A DNA stretch of 64,000 bases from Periconia sp. R9002 (GCA_023627715.1 JAMAHW010000029.1:342735-406734), one strand, 5' to 3'. Counted from the stretch's first letter, positions 1-12,531 are shown. Program-made: numbers and translations. Notes: generated from the sequence alone by a model not told the origin.

Positions 1-573
1 TGGCTGGACGGCTACGTAGGTGCTGGGATGGTGTTTGCGTTTGGGAAGGACTGCGCTGTTATATGTCAGCGACAGGGTGATGGGAGTGTTCGCGTGTACG
101 CGTGCCTGCGGACCCCTGAGGATTTCATCAAGACCTGCGGCATCGACTGGGAAGATCCAGAGTCGGCGAGGAAGGAATTTGTGGAGCGGTATCTGTCGCA
201 TATCGGTGACGACCTCAAGCGCATGGTGCTCGAGTGCAAGGACTCATGTGTCCCGCGCGTGCTCTACGAACTCCCTCCGACATTCACCTTCGAGCACCGC
301 GAGGGCGTCACGCTGATTGGAGATGCTGCACATTTGATGACGCCGTTTGCGGGGATCGGGGTGAATGTGGGGATGACGGATTCACTCAGCCTGGCACGGC
401 AGATCATCGCTGCTAGTAAAGGGGAGAAGACGCTCGACGAGGCGCTTCGAGACTATGAGGCGGAGCTGTTTCCGAGGATTGAGAAAGCCATGAAGAAAAC
501 GTTGCACGGCAAGGAGACTCATTTCCAGCACGACGGGTCGAGGAAAATGGTTGAGATGTTCAAGGGACATTAA
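1..573 (+). CDS. FAD-dependent monooxygenase, C-terminal part (left-truncated)
   Basis: The reading frame is open from base 1, so the N-terminal part, including the dinucleotide-binding fold, lies outside the window. The visible 190 residues contain a motif starting LIGDAAHLMTPFAGIGVN, the second FAD-contacting GD motif of class A flavoprotein monooxygenases (PHBH/TetX-like). It is followed by the helical C-terminus with an acidic ALRDYEAELFPR segment typical of these enzymes. Such proteins hydroxylate aromatic or polyketide substrates using NAD(P)H and O2; the substrate cannot be told from this fragment. The stop codon is at 571-573. A first methionine at 28 is only internal. Family is confident, function is not. 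Confidence 0.85.
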   Translation, partial: WLDGYVGAGMVFAFGKDCAVICQRQGDGSVRVYACLRTPEDFIKTCGIDWEDPESARKEFVERYLSHIGDDLKRMVLECKDSCVPRVLYELPPTFTFEHREGVTLIGDAAHLMTPFAGIGVNVGMTDSLSLARQIIAASKGEKTLDEALRDYEAELFPRIEKAMKKTLHGKETHFQHDGSRKMVEMFKGH

Positions 574-714
574 CGCATTGATGCCGAGCTACGAAATTGT
601 TGTACTTTACCCGTAGAGGAGAAACGCCGTGTAGACTTATACTATAGACTAGAAATATCAATTTGACAATCCATATAGAACGTGCTCAATGTCCACTCCG
701 TTCCAAACCAGTGT

Positions 715-2743
715 TCAAGGATAAACCCATCCTTCCTTCTCCCCAACCTTGAAATCATTCTGCTCATCCAGCGCATCTAGAAAATCCTTCTTGTACCCAG
801 CCGTCGACAATACATCCACTTTGTCCTTATTCTTCTCACACTGCTCATACCACGCCCTCTCAAAATTGACCTCCCCATCTTCAGTCACGCCCGCACCGTG
901 CATATGCGGGTGGTGCTCCAAGATGACCTAAATTCGCGAATACAAAGTCAGCTTAACTCAACCAGGGATGATACAGTGAGTGAGGAATGTCTCAAAACGC
1001 CACTACGTGGTGTCTTGATACGACTTCATGCCGGAAGAACTTACCCATTCGGGGATCGGTTTGGTAGAACCATTTCTGTACCACCAGAACCTCCCTTTGC
1101 CATTGGTCTTCTCGTACTTGCGTGTGAAATTGCGAAGCGCACCGTTTGGCTCATCGCCGCGGATGATCTTGCGATACTCGCATATGGGATGGATGTACTC
1201 ATTTGTCTCACCGTATTTGTGTATATCCTCGAGTTTATACTCTTTGGCCTCGGCGTTGTAGATTTCGGCTTGACAAGCTCCAGGAACCCGAGGTGCAGTT
1301 CCAGCGAGTGTGTACATGCCACCGTATGAGTCGTTGATAGGACCGGTTCCCCATCCGTAGTCGAACGTTGGATGGGTGTGAGGTGGATCACGCTTAGGTG
1401 GTGTAAGAGGACCGTCAGAGGGATTGATCAGAGGAATGTGAGGAATTTTGGAGGATATCCAATCTTTCCAGTCAGCATGGTGGTAAGTGCAGGCGTATCG
1501 CACACGATCGAGCCAACGCTGGTATTGGGCCATGTATGATTTGAAAGCCGCTTGATCGATGGTAAGATGTGGTGATATGACTTGTAGCATCCACACAAAT
1601 GTCGCAGTTGACAGGTGCTCAAGATCACCTTTCATTTCCGTGATTGCATCATCGTTTCCACCGCCGGAATTGATGTGGACTCCTGGGAACCAAACCTGTT
1701 TGAGCTCAGGAATAGATTTACCCTCTTTGGCGAGCTGTTCTGGTAATTCCTTTGGAATATACCAAAGTGTTGGGCGGAAAGCTTTTCGGCGTTCATCGAG
1801 GGCTAGTGCGTGGAACGCATGCTGAATATCTGTCCGTGTCAGCTCATGATATGGTATCGGATGAATAAATAGCATCCGGAAGTGCTACTCAGGCTGTCCA
1901 ATGATATGTTAGAAATGTGTAGCTAGACTTACTTCCGTTCAGCTTCACGTTATGAAAGCCATATTGGGTTCTCCAGTTCGAGTTGTCGAACATCGCGACG
2001 TCCGGTACGCCCAAACTTCCAACAGTGTCCCAGACCCCTACGACTTTAACAGTGCGACTGGCTTCCGAAGCAACGAGCCGATGATGGGGCCTGATCTCCC
2101 AGGCCTGTGCATGCTCCTTGTCACTGTTGATGCCTCCGGCTTTGTCCAACGCCGCGCCCTTCTTACTCAACTTGCCATCCACAAAGTCCTTCCAAGCCTG
2201 AGTGTCCCTGAAGTGAAGACCCGTTGTATTAGACATGTACGCTCGGTAAATCTCAGGGAACATTTGCATGTGAATGGGTTGAATGACGCCGATATCCGTG
2301 ACGAGTCCGGCCACGGCGCGAGCTGTGTATGCACCTCGTGAGAAACCGAAGCAGAAGATTTCATCGCCGGGTTCGTAGTTCATTACGATGAAGTTGTATG
2401 CTTCTATGACGTTTTCGGCGAGACCGGCTCCAGTGCCTCCTTGACGGGATCGCTCAGAGCCACTGAGATTGCCTGTGCCGATACCACTGTCGTAGTAGAC
2501 AACCTGATGCCACTTCTTGCTTGGGTCCTTTGCATCAGTTCCGATGCGTGCGATTACGCGGCAGAGTTTGGTAACATTCGATGGCACTGTTTCAAGAGTT
2601 ATGCTTTAAGCATGGAGAGTAAACGTCTGCACCGGATTTGACTGACCATTTTCTTGTCCACTGACACTGGATTGCCAGGTTCCGTCGCAGCAGATGATGA
2701 GACGCCTTCCCCAGGGTTTATCGGCGTTACCTAGATCTCCCAT
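715..2743 (-). CDS. DUF2235 alpha/beta-hydrolase-like protein
   Basis: Four exons read on the minus strand: 2743-2647, 2586-1933, 1829-1045 and 927-715, giving 582 residues. Introns start GTCAGT, GTAAGT and GTAAGT and end in CAG, CAG and TAG. The protein begins MGDLGNADKPWGRRLIICCDGTW, where the CDGTW strand is the hallmark start of the DUF2235 domain (Tle1-like phospholipase fold). The nucleophile elbow GFSRGAYTARAVAG places the likely catalytic serine near residue 115. A later block reads HAFHALALDERRKAFRPTLW, also characteristic. The third exon was placed by continuity across KLNG-N-IQHAFHAL; an acceptor nearer the donor would bring in a stop. Fungal members are probably intracellular hydrolases or lipases; the substrate is unknown. 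No signal peptide is seen. Confidence 0.88.
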
Positions 2744-4085
2744 GACTGATTTGGGTATTGTTGAAAGTGTTCCGTAATCCGAATATCGTCTGAAATCCCA
2801 ATAGAAGAATTCGAGGACAGCAGGGAGGGGTTTAAGAACAAAACTCGCCGCTCACTCAGCTCCCCTCAGCCATTGGCGACTCTTTGAAGCTGTAGAACAA
2901 CGGCCAGATACAGCCCTGGGTCACAAGCATCCACCGCACCTTACAATAAGGTTCTGTGGCATACTGGGTTCCACCTTCCATTGCACGAGTCTCCACTTCC
3001 CTTTCTGATTGGTTTTCCGCCGTTGCTCACGCTGAGCCCGCACCGTACGTAAGCCACCACACTGATTGCCTTGATTGCCTTGATTACATCTAACAGCCCC
3101 ATTGATGGAACACATCACCGTTTGTGCAAGTCTATATGTATGACCACCGCCACATGCGGCCCGAGATGGGGGGACGACAAGCGACGTCGCCGTCACTTAA
3201 CCGAGAAACCGACCCGATTTGAGCAGGTGCGGGCAGCTTATTTGCTTTTGGAGGAGGAGCGAGTAGCTGAATGGGCTTGATTGTGGATTTTTGGTTGCCT
3301 AATGCAGCAAGCGCCGGGTAGATCGCAGACCAATTGATGCATGGTTACTTAGGTGGGCTTTGGGGAAATATGCCAAGGCTAGCTGAATGTTCGTGGCTAC
3401 TCATGTACCGTCGTATCGCGTACAAGTTCTCTCGCTAAACTGCGTTCTTTCGCGATCGATGCTCTGCTGTGGGTGTGTCATGTGCATCGCTTTCGACGCT
3501 TGATCTGCAGTGATCCAGTGATGGGATATTTGATAGGGCTCAGCTCCGTTCAACAGTTTGTTGGCGCTCAAATCTCGACTTGAAGTGGCTCCAGACTCCC
3601 AGCTACTTGAAACTGATCTTCAAAATATCGGTAAAAAAGGAAAAATGTTACTGATTGCGTGTGTACATAGGATATCGGCGTTGTGCGCTACACAATTAAG
3701 TGAACATGCATCAATCCTCGGCCTCTGTGAGCGAATTGCTGACACGGATGATCTGACCAGTGGAGTCTTTCATTCGCAGAACAACTACCACTGCAAAACA
3801 TCAATGATACCGAAAGTGTTTTCCTACTCGCAATTGATTGGTGTATTATGTACCAAGAATGCGTGCTACCGTTAGGATCAAGGTTGGGTTTAAGTGCCCC
3901 ACACATGAGAAAGCCCGTTCGACGACCTCTTCTATATGTCGTTTCACTCGTTCCATGCAGCAAGGTTTGTCAAAGACGTTGGAAAATAAGATAAATGCTA
4001 ACGCGCTACACAAAAAGTTTTAAACTTTGCTCTATATATTATACATCGTCTTTCCTTCTGCTAAAAAGCGACCCAAGAGCGCGAT
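2744..4085. other. Intergenic stretch, no gene recognised
   Basis: This 1.3 kb region lies between the 5' end of the DUF2235 gene and the 3' end of the permease gene. Short frames exist on both strands but none resembles a protein family or has a convincing splice structure. A small threefold tandem of a TGATTGCCT-like unit occurs at about 3061-3088. It presumably holds the DUF2235 promoter and the permease terminator. Confidence 0.6.
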
Positions 4086-5801
4086 TTACGCAACCCAGTA
4101 CCACATCTTTTGCACAACGTTCTTCGGGACTGGCTCTTCGTCTTGAGCACACAGCTCATCCATCTCCCTCTTCCCGCTGATGATGTCGATCTGGGGGATC
4201 TTGATGGCAAACGAAGTTCTGTATACCAGCTTGTGTCCGAAGTAAAGGACGAGGAAAATGGGAATCGTAATGTACGCAGCCAGGAAGTTGGAAGCTGACC
4301 AGTTCTTCGGGAAGAAGACTTGGAAGCCGTTGGTGAGTGTTAGGATGCAAATGAGTCCGAGGACGAACCAAACCAGGTATGGCTGGAACGGAGTCTTGAA
4401 TGGCAAGGTATGCAACAAGTTGTTGAACTCGAGTGCTTTGCGGAAGCGGATGTAAGTGATCATGACGACAATCCAAGCAATGAAACCAGAGATGGTGCTG
4501 ATGTTACTGAACCAGGTAAACACTTGCGCACCGGTACTTGATACGTTCAAGTAGGCAAGCAGGCCAATCGCCCACGTAGCCAAAACAGCCACCCAGGGGA
4601 CACCTTGCTTGTTGGTTTTACCAAAAATCTTGGGAGCATCTCCGGCGAGGGCCATGCCGTAAAGGACACGCGAACCGGAGAACAAGAAAGCGTTTCCGGC
4701 AGACCAGGCAGAGGTCAAGATAGCCGCGTTGATGACATGATTTAGACCTCTGATGCCGGCGCGTGAGATTCCGATAACGAACGGAGATGCAGTGGCATTG
4801 GAGCTTGGGCTGAGGAGACGGTCATCATCCGAGGGAACAATAACACCGATGATGAAGGAACCGAAGCCGTAGAAGATGGCCAAACGGTATACGAAGCGCG
4901 ATGCAGCCTTTGGAATGTTTCTGCGAGGAGCGACCGTCTCACCAGCTGCCAGAGCAATCAACTCCGGGGATGTGATGAAAGCGAACCCAGCGCGGACAAA
5001 CGCCGTCCAGTAGGCCAGAAATTTGCCTGTGTTCCCTGGCACCAGATATTCGTTGAATGCCCCTGGATTGTTCCAGTAACGGAATCCGAGTCGCCCTTGA
5101 TCATTCGGACTGCCGCCCAACATGATGACAAAGCCAAGGATAACCAGTCCCATAATGGTCAAGAATTTGATCGAAGCGAACCAGAATTCAGCCTCTCCGA
5201 ATACGCCGACCGCAACAATGTTGAGGAAAAGGATGACGACAAGAAAAATGGTGATCCAAGCTGCGGCGGGTACCGGAGTCGCCCAGTAATCCAAAAGAAT
5301 GGATCCTGCTGTAGCTTCCGCAGCAACCAGAATGGCGTACGCATACCAATAATTCCAGCCTGCAGCGAAAGCCAAAGAAGGGTCGACGAAACGCTTGACG
5401 AAGTAGGGGACGGTAATACCCTTCATGGGAAGATAGGTGACGATTTCAGCCAAGTTGTTCATCACGTTGTAGACGACGAGCATCATGGACAGGTAGGCCA
5501 TGAAGAGGGGAGCAGGCCCCGTTAGCGCAAGGATTCCTCCAGAGCCGACGAAAAGACCTGTTCCAATGGCACCTCCAAGAGCCCTGGGTCGCGATTAGCC
5601 GTTTGCGCAAGGGGGCATAGAGGGAGGGTAGACATACAAAAACTGGATGTGACGACTCTTGAGGCCTCGATGGGTGTCGCCGCCTCGGCCACTTGCTTCG
5701 GCGACGGTTGCAGCGCCATGGACAAAAGGCTCGCTGGTGTATGCGCCGTCATCGTACCCTTGGGTTGCTGGGTAGCCCTTCTCGACTTCGGAGGAGTTCA
5801 T
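4086..5801 (-). CDS. Fungal amino acid permease (APC superfamily, YAT/GAP type)
   Basis: Two exons (5801-5638 and 5583-4086) encode 553 residues, the usual size for yeast-type amino acid transporters. The single intron begins GTATGT and ends CAG; it lies inside the signature block RHIQFLALGGAIGTGLF, which is the first transmembrane helix and substrate-binding loop of the family. Twelve hydrophobic segments follow. The soluble N-terminus is acidic and serine-rich, as expected for a ubiquitin-regulated permease, and the C-terminus ends MWYWVA, a typical fungal ending. The protein would import amino acids across the plasma membrane by proton symport; specificity cannot be read from sequence. A GATAAG site about 190 bp upstream suggests control by a GATA nitrogen regulator. 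Confidence 0.95.
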
Positions 5802-7508
5802 TTTGGTGCCACGGAAGAGCGTGCTGGCTGGCGTGGCGGGAAGGATTGTCGAGAGGTTGATGAGCTTCCACCCTGGCTTCGGAAAGGAATCTGGGGAAGC
5901 AGGATGGATGCTTTTATACCTAGTGGGCAGCTACGTCCCGAGCAGGGAGCACTAGCCACCGACTTAGGAGGGAGGATTATGCGCAGGGCAAGATAAGGTA
6001 TCTAGGGGCATGGTCTTGTTGGACGAGAAAAATCTTTTCCCAAGTCGGACAAGGCGTTTGGGTTGGATGGGCAGCTTCAGTTGGCTTGCCTTGCTCTCGA
6101 AAAGTGGAGCCAAGCTCGGATCGACCAAGGCGGTGATCCTGGTTTCCCTCGAGCCGTTCCTGGGGATGCAATTACTATGACTAATTGGTACATGTGTTGC
6201 CTTTGTGGGGAAGCTGGAGGCCCATTGGCGTGTGCTCTGGACCGTCGTTTACTTGCGGCTTTGGACACAGCTTTCGACATGAAATGCCTCTTGGAGCGCG
6301 CCTTCTTGGCTGGTCTTGGGCGTAACATGATGCTGCTAGTCCGAGTTACTGTGAGATGGCGCTGCGCCGGTTTGCGGAGCGTGGAGGGAGATTCGACGAC
6401 CATGAGGCCAAAGCCGAGGGAAACCGAGATACCAGGAGGCTCTTGCGCAGGCCCTGTTCTCCGCGTTTTCCATTGTCCTTCTAGAGTGACGAGTCGTTGA
6501 CGCGGGATTAGAGTTGCGCCGCATGGCTTGATGCTCCGTGGACCGAAGTGGCTGGCAGTCATCGCAGTGCCTGGTTTGCTGCGAGCCTCAACATGGGGGC
6601 CGCGCCCCATCCGGCCTAGCCCCCTCTCATGTGACTCCACTCAGAATCCACTTCGCAATACATTTGCGGATCAGGCCTGCGCCGTATGAGACGACATCCC
6701 CATTGTTTAGATAGTGCTAGACTCACCATGACTCTGCCATAGATATGTCCGAGATAACGAGTGTTGTAATATCGTTCGTAATGGCAGAATGCAAGATTCT
6801 TAGGGCCTGGAAATATAAGTGCAACATTCACTGCCCTGTCATAGGCCAGTCGCACATCCAAATATATCCGCATATCACTCTAGCTATTTTGTATCAAGTC
6901 TTGTTGATAATCATTCATCATGAAACGAAACAATCCAGCAGACAATCCGACAAGCACTTCAGCTCTGTTCCATCTGTAAACAACATCACTTGCTGAGACC
7001 ATCACTTTCGGAATACGACGCAATTTAGTAATCCTGCCTCACCCTCCCATTCGCCGAATCCAAACACGAGAAGACGTGCGCCCAAAATACCTGCTACGCT
7101 CTAGCGCTAAGCACGTTTAAGAATTCCCTCATGTAGTTTATCCAGACTCCTTCATCTTGGCTCCAAATCTCCGCGTCCCCTACTCCAAACAGCATCTCAG
7201 GTAGCCATCTTGCGAACAGCTTCACCTTGGCATCATGCGGAATTTCCAGTTCAACAGCTCTCGTATACCGCAAGAGGAGAGAGAGACAAAGAAGAAAAGG
7301 AAAAGCGGCAAACCCGTAGCCCTAACAATCCAAAAATAATATCCCAATGATGCTTACTGAACAACCATCAATGATCTATCCATTTTCCGCAATGAGCTTC
7401 TCAACCCAAACCCATCCGCTTTAAAACCAGAAAAAACCCTCCCTCGAGAAAAAAAAATGACCCTCATCAGTTCACATCCCCACAAAGACAATCCAAACAA
7501 TAACTAAG
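5802..7508. other. Divergent intergenic region between permease and glycosidase genes
   Basis: This 1.7 kb region separates two divergently transcribed genes and should contain both promoters. A 187-codon minus-strand frame at 6640-6077 has no recognisable family and a biased arginine/serine/proline composition, so I do not call it a gene. CT-rich stretches at 7030-7500 resemble a fungal 5' leader for the downstream gene. Confidence 0.5.
5992..5997 (+). promoter_or_regulatory. GATAAG site upstream of amino acid permease
   Basis: A perfect HGATAR-type site lies about 190 bp before the permease start codon. AreA/Nit-2 GATA factors activate nitrogen-uptake genes through such sites. A single hexamer occurs often by chance, so this is only suggestive. 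Confidence 0.35.
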
Positions 7509-7847
7509 ATGGTATCCGCGCAAATCGTCGGCGCCGTCCTGCAAAAGGCCGTCGCGGTGGCGACGCACTCGTGGGAATACGGCACCGTGGCCGAAGCCCT
7601 GCTCGAATGGAACGACCCCAAGCTCTCCATCTGGAACGATCCGTTCCCGGGTGGGCAAGTGCCCACGCTGGATGTGCAAGGCGTGAAGGCGTTGGAGTAT
7701 GTGCGGCCGTTTATTAGCACGACTGGTATGTTATGCTTGTTTGTCATAGTCACATGGACGATGAAGAAGACACTGGACATCTACTAACTCTATACTTAGA
7801 AAAAACACTCGTTCCCGGCGACGGTACGTCTGATGGATACCTGCGGT

Positions 7848-7886
<39 letters not shown>

Positions 7887-9076
7887 CGGGGGGGGGGGGG
7901 GGCGGCGCGNNNNNNNNNNAAAATATACTTTTAAAAAACACTCGTTCCCGGGGACGGTACGTCTTTTTGTTAAATTCCACCCCCCCCCCCCCCCCCCCCG
8001 ACCCCTGGATCACAAGAGAAACAAACAACTCAATCCCTGAAGAGATTCCTCCGAAAAGACGTCGTCACCGCTAACACCATACAGGAGCAGCCGGCGACCC
8101 AGCCGCCATCGGCATCCCCGCGCTGATGATAGGAAAGTCGAACCAAACGTACTGGGACGCGGCCCTCCGTCAACAGCAGCATCTGCTCAATGACGTGCCA
8201 CGCTGGTCCAACGGCGCTATAAGCCACCGCGAAGCAGGCCCAGAGGTACGTTTGTTCATTTCCGGCTGGCAGAACCTCACCTCCTCCAACACGAACGTTC
8301 TCTTTATCTATGTACTGAACTGACGACATGCGAGAATAGCTCTGGGCAGACTTCGTATACATGGTCCCACCGTACGTTCTCACCAACCTCCGTCCCTCCT
8401 TTTCCCTCTCCGTTTCCCCCACAAACTAACTCCCACACACAGCTTCCTAGCCTACACCGCAGTCGCCACATCCTCCCTCCCCGACCTCCTCACCTCCTTT
8501 GAACAATGCAAAGCCTACCACGACGCCCTCCTCCCCGCCAACGGAAAAGCCCCCTGGCGCCACATCATCAACCCCACCTCCAACCCGGACGCAGGTCTCT
8601 GGAGCACAGGCAACGCCTGGGCCGCCGCAGGCATATCCCGCGTCCTCGCCACGTTCAAAAAATCCCCCTACGCCGCCCAAACCCAGTCCGAGCAGAACCA
8701 GCTCAGCACCTACATCAAGGAAATCCTCGACGGTGCCATCGCGCTGGACACGGATCCGTCCGGGCTGTTGCGGAATTACTTGGATGATGCGGGGTGGTGG
8801 GGGGAGATTTCAGGGACCTCGCTGTTGGCGGCGACGGCGTTGCGGGTGGCCAAGTTGGATGAGGGGGTTTTTGGGGGTGGGAAGTATGTTGAGTGGGCCG
8901 AGAAGAAGATGAAGGTGGTGGAAGGGAAGATTGACACGGAGATTGGGATCGTGAGGCCCGCGGTGAATCCGATGGATTGGAAGGATCGGAAGCAGTTTAC
9001 CTCGGGGAGTCCGGAGGGGCAGGCGTTTGTGGTGTTGTTGGAGGCTGCGTGGAGGGATTGGAAGGGTGAGGCTTGA
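7509..9076 (+). CDS. GH105-like unsaturated rhamnogalacturonyl hydrolase, interrupted by assembly gap
   Basis: Exons: 7509-7725, a micro-exon at about 7800-7824, 8085-8245, 8340-8371 and 8443-9076, about 355 residues. The product resembles YteR/YesR-type six-hairpin glycosidases (blocks WNDPFPGGQVPTLDVQG, GDPAAIGIPALMIGKSN, GLWSTGNAWAAAGISRVLATF and FTSGSPEGQAFVVLLEAAW). These hydrolyse unsaturated galacturonyl-rhamnose products of pectin lyases. There is no signal peptide, so it probably acts inside the cell on imported oligosaccharides. The micro-exon at 7800-7824 is 25 nt and breaks the frame. A second copy at 7933-7956, just after a run of Ns, is 24 nt and would keep the frame but lacks the AG acceptor. 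The defect looks like an assembly error rather than a pseudogene. Confidence 0.8.
7846..7999. other. Assembly gap with flanking homopolymers and duplicated contig ends
   Basis: A G tract with rare Cs (7849-7909) is followed by ten Ns (7910-7919), then a near copy of the sequence at 7792-7832, then a 20-base C run (7980-7999). Both sides therefore carry the same short exon. This is the pattern expected when two overlapping contig ends are placed on either side of a scaffold gap. Protein frames through the G or C runs are meaningless. Confidence 0.9.
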
Positions 9077-9671
9077 GGGGAAAAGGGGGTAGATGGTGTA
9101 AGGACTTTTTTTTTGGTTTTTTTTGGTTTTTGATTTTGAGGCGGTGGAGTGATGTGCAACTCTTGTTTTTCTTTTCGTTAGATTCTTTTTTGCTTTTTAG
9201 ATAAGTTTGGATGCAGTGAATCAATTCTTGAATTATAGTCTCAAGGAATCCCAACATAAGAGAGCAGAGTGTCTACAATCGTTCGTGTCTGCTCTACTAG
9301 ACTCCTATACATGTACACATTCCCCGAATGTTAAACTGAAGCAGCCATGACAGCTAGAACGTGGAAGAGAAGAGTGCAACCTCACATCAAGATACCTTAG
9401 CAATATAGACAGGTTGTGAAAGTAACATTTGTGGAGAATGTTATATTAAAAATGCATGCTCAGCAAAAGAATTCTCTATCATCCATATAAACATTAAGTA
9501 ATACTATAGTTCGTAGCGTTGAAGCGGTTCGTCGATGGTCTACATGAGTGCGCAACAGATGCGCTGGGTAAGATGCAAAGCAGTGTATAGATGCTAAGAA
9601 TGCTTTTGCCAACAGTAAACATTCGACCTTCTCTAAAGATCAAATGAGTAAACACTTTTCTGACAAGCAGT
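9077..9671. terminator. Convergent 3' region between glycosidase and phosphotransferase genes
   Basis: Two genes converge here. The stretch begins with T-rich runs after the glycosidase stop codon and contains no supported gene. It probably holds the 3' untranslated regions and polyadenylation sites of both genes. Confidence 0.5.
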
Positions 9672-11324
9672 TTAATCCGTACGGCCTTTCTCGGAACGGA
9701 AGCCGTTGGCCGTTCCATTTGATTTTGCGCCTTTTTCGTTTGCCTTCTTGGCTGGTATCGTGAGGCAGTTGATGCCAAGGAAGTTGCAAATGCTAGTGAT
9801 AACCAGATGCGCCCATCTACCGTACACAACAGCGGCGAACACAAAGTAGAATCGGAGATACCATAGCTCGAAGTTTGCGGAAATAGGACCGAAGGTGGTT
9901 CCGGGGATGGTAAAGTAAGGGTGGTTTACCAAAAGAGCGCCACCAATCATGGGAGCCAACATGATGGTCCAGTATGGGAAAGGTTGGCGAGTGAGGTGAG
10001 CGAGAATGATCTTTGTCGTCATTCGCCCGAATACCAAAGACATGGTCAAGCAATAGAGGACTAGATGGTTGTCTTTCAGGATGAAGGAGTACGGCGAGCC
10101 TAACCAAGCCATCGTGGCAAGGCAAAAGATGACAAGCGGTGTCCACTCTAGGAAGAGCGGCATGATGGGTAGGTTTTTGGCACGGCGGGTTTTTGCAACG
10201 TTTACAACACAAGCTGGCAAATGTGCGACAAAAAATGTGAACAGAATCATGGGTATCCAGACTTCTCGGAAGCTCATGTCACCCAGCCACGCCTCGTAGG
10301 CGGGTAGATATTGAACCAAAGGAGTTGACCAAATCTGAGGTCCAAAGTAGCCGGACATACACATGAACGTGCAGGCCAGAATAAGACCCTCTATAACAAT
10401 GTTAGTGCATAAAACTCAGAAGACGGGAGATATTATATATACCAGTTGGGCCGTTGAAGTAACCAAGATACAAGGTGTGAGTGTGATACGTTTCCCAAGT
10501 GGAAAAGAACATGGGCAGCACAGGCACAAGGGCAGTGAATGCGCCAATCTTGGTGGAGCCGTATCCAACTGCTGCAGTCTCGAGCAAACTGGCGAGCGTG
10601 CAGTTCAGAGAGTCAATGCCGTGACTACATGGCGTCAGTTATCCTGTTTGGGCGCATATGGGCAGAGGATAACGTACTCAAACAACTCTCCTAACGGGCT
10701 CGAAGTACCAGTTCTACGCGCTTGTTTACCATCCACGTTATCCATGGTCGAATACCTGCATGTCGTTGATTAGCGCACGCCCTACTAGTAGCGGAGACGG
10801 GGTGGCTCACATCCACATGCCAAAGGCAAAGCTATAATATACCCACGATGGTGCCTATTCCCCATGTGCCATGTCAGTCTCCCTCTTCCATGTCATACTT
10901 CAATGTATGAGCTTCCGAGCCTTACCGGTCCAACGAGATCAGGCACGTAAAGTTCCAAAATCCCTACATTCCCTAATATGAAGAAAAAACCCAGCAATGT
11001 GACGAGGTTCGGAGCAAGCCACATGGGCAGCAATTCGACGAATCCATTCCACTATTTGGCGTTAGCCCTGCGCGCGGTGGGGGAAGGGGTTTGCGGAGGT
11101 CGGGCACATCGTACATAATGCTTGAGGATATATCGCGATATGAAGGATTTGTCGACACTCGAGTATTTGTAGGAATGGAGGTGCTGCAGCGCGTCCTCGG
11201 AGACGCACTCATGCTTCGCAGTTTCTACAGACAAACCATCAGTACAAGGAGTTGAGCATACGCTTGGCTCGAATTGCAGCGGATTTTGCAGAGTCGCGCA
11301 CGACGTACCTTTGCTCGGCGGCAT
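9672..11324 (-). CDS. EPT1: Cholinephosphotransferase/ethanolaminephosphotransferase (CPT1/EPT1 family)
   Basis: Seven exons on the minus strand: 11324-11309, 11224-11115, 11051-10926, 10854-10811, 10755-10678, 10624-10443 and 10390-9672, giving 424 residues. The CDP-alcohol phosphotransferase signature DG-x2-AR-x8-G-x3-D-x3-D is complete at about residues 107-129 ([19 protein letters not shown], then HGID), assembled across an intron. The start [20 protein letters not shown] matches the family's N-terminal amphipathic region. Multiple membrane helices follow. The enzyme transfers phosphocholine or phosphoethanolamine from the CDP derivative to diacylglycerol in the ER/Golgi, the last step of the Kennedy pathway. 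Sequence alone does not separate choline from ethanolamine preference, so the symbol denotes the family. The first exon is only 16 nt and its start is the least certain point. Confidence 0.92.
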
Positions 11325-12531
11325 GGCGGGATGAGTGACGGGAGAAGGCAGAGACATGGAGGAGGATGGGGAATGGGGTTAATTTATGGTTATGCAGGCG
11401 CGGGGTTGGATCTCGGCCATATGGTTCAAATGGGAAAAGGAAGCTGGATTGCGGAACAAAAAATTGACGTGCAGCAGTAGGTAGGATACCAATTCACACC
11501 AAGGGTGATGTCGATGGCTGCCGATGCAGAGGCCCGATCATCTCCTCGCTCCTCCTCGGAACACCGGCAGGGATGCAGGGCTGCTGCCATTGGTGTTTTC
11601 AGGGACCGGCACGTGAAGGCCATGGTGGCTGCCAATTGATCCATCGCCAGCTCTCTACACGCCCTTAAACATTGTGCAATTGAATCATCATGTATCAGGC
11701 ATAACCTTGATTTACCCCAGGCTCCCTTCACCTGCTGAAACGCTGCCAATGCATGCAACACTTTTTTTTTGCCCTATTCAAACCCCCGTTCTTGGTCGAC
11801 GTCTTTAGGCGGCCTAGCGCCTCGCTTGACCAACCTTGGCACTTTGGACGTGCAACTTTTCTTCCACCATCTAACGCTGCCTTCTCTCCATCAATAACGT
11901 GCCTACACATGTAGACATACACCGCCATGCCACTGAGTGCTGCTCACGATATACACCAGCTGCTGTCTCTACTCTACAAGATGGGCGAATAGCACTGCGC
12001 ATAATAATAGCTCCCGTAAAGGTATGTAACAATACTTTCAACTTCTTCTTCCCAGCATCACGTACTTTTACTCGTATGATGAGATTATCATCGACCATCA
12101 AATACTTTATAGGAAGAGCCGGAAAAGGTATGGCTAGTATCGACAAATGCAAGCCGTCGCTGCTTATAACTTGGTCTCTGAGAGGAATTCTGCTCAATCT
12201 ATTCATCAATTTTTCGGGAGAAACAGTCGCTAACAGCTGTTCATAGACCATATTACATTTTGAAACGAGGGCATATGCTGAGGCCCTGTGAGCTTTAGAG
12301 GGTCAACGTATGCCGTAATTAGCTGGAAGGTACAGGCCATAGACTGGAGCCAAGGTTCCGATCGAATAGAGCAGAAGAAGTGGAGAAGAAATATGAAACT
12401 TATGAACATTTTGAATGCGCATATACTGTCTTCTCCATACGAATGACCCAAAACCGTGCAGCGCTAAAAGATAACCACTGATCATGATCCGTTCTTCTCA
12501 TTGCCTTTCGAGCAACGGCATCCAAGACTCT
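11325..12531. other. Intergenic, phosphotransferase promoter side
   Basis: This 1.2 kb region lies between the phosphotransferase start and the VPS53 stop, both on the minus strand. Minus-strand frames at 11761-11426 and 12251-11871 have no recognisable family and no splice context. I see no supported gene. Confidence 0.5.

Noticed and set aside
6077..6640. 187-codon minus-strand frame upstream of the permease
   Set aside because: Composition is Arg/Ser/Pro/Gln-rich and random-looking, with no domain and no orthologue known to me.
7733..8074. Glycine- or proline-rich frames through the homopolymer tracts
   Set aside because: They translate G/C runs and Ns of an assembly gap.
11871..12251. 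126-codon minus-strand frame before the phosphotransferase
   Set aside because: No recognisable family; lies between two well-modelled genes and lacks support.
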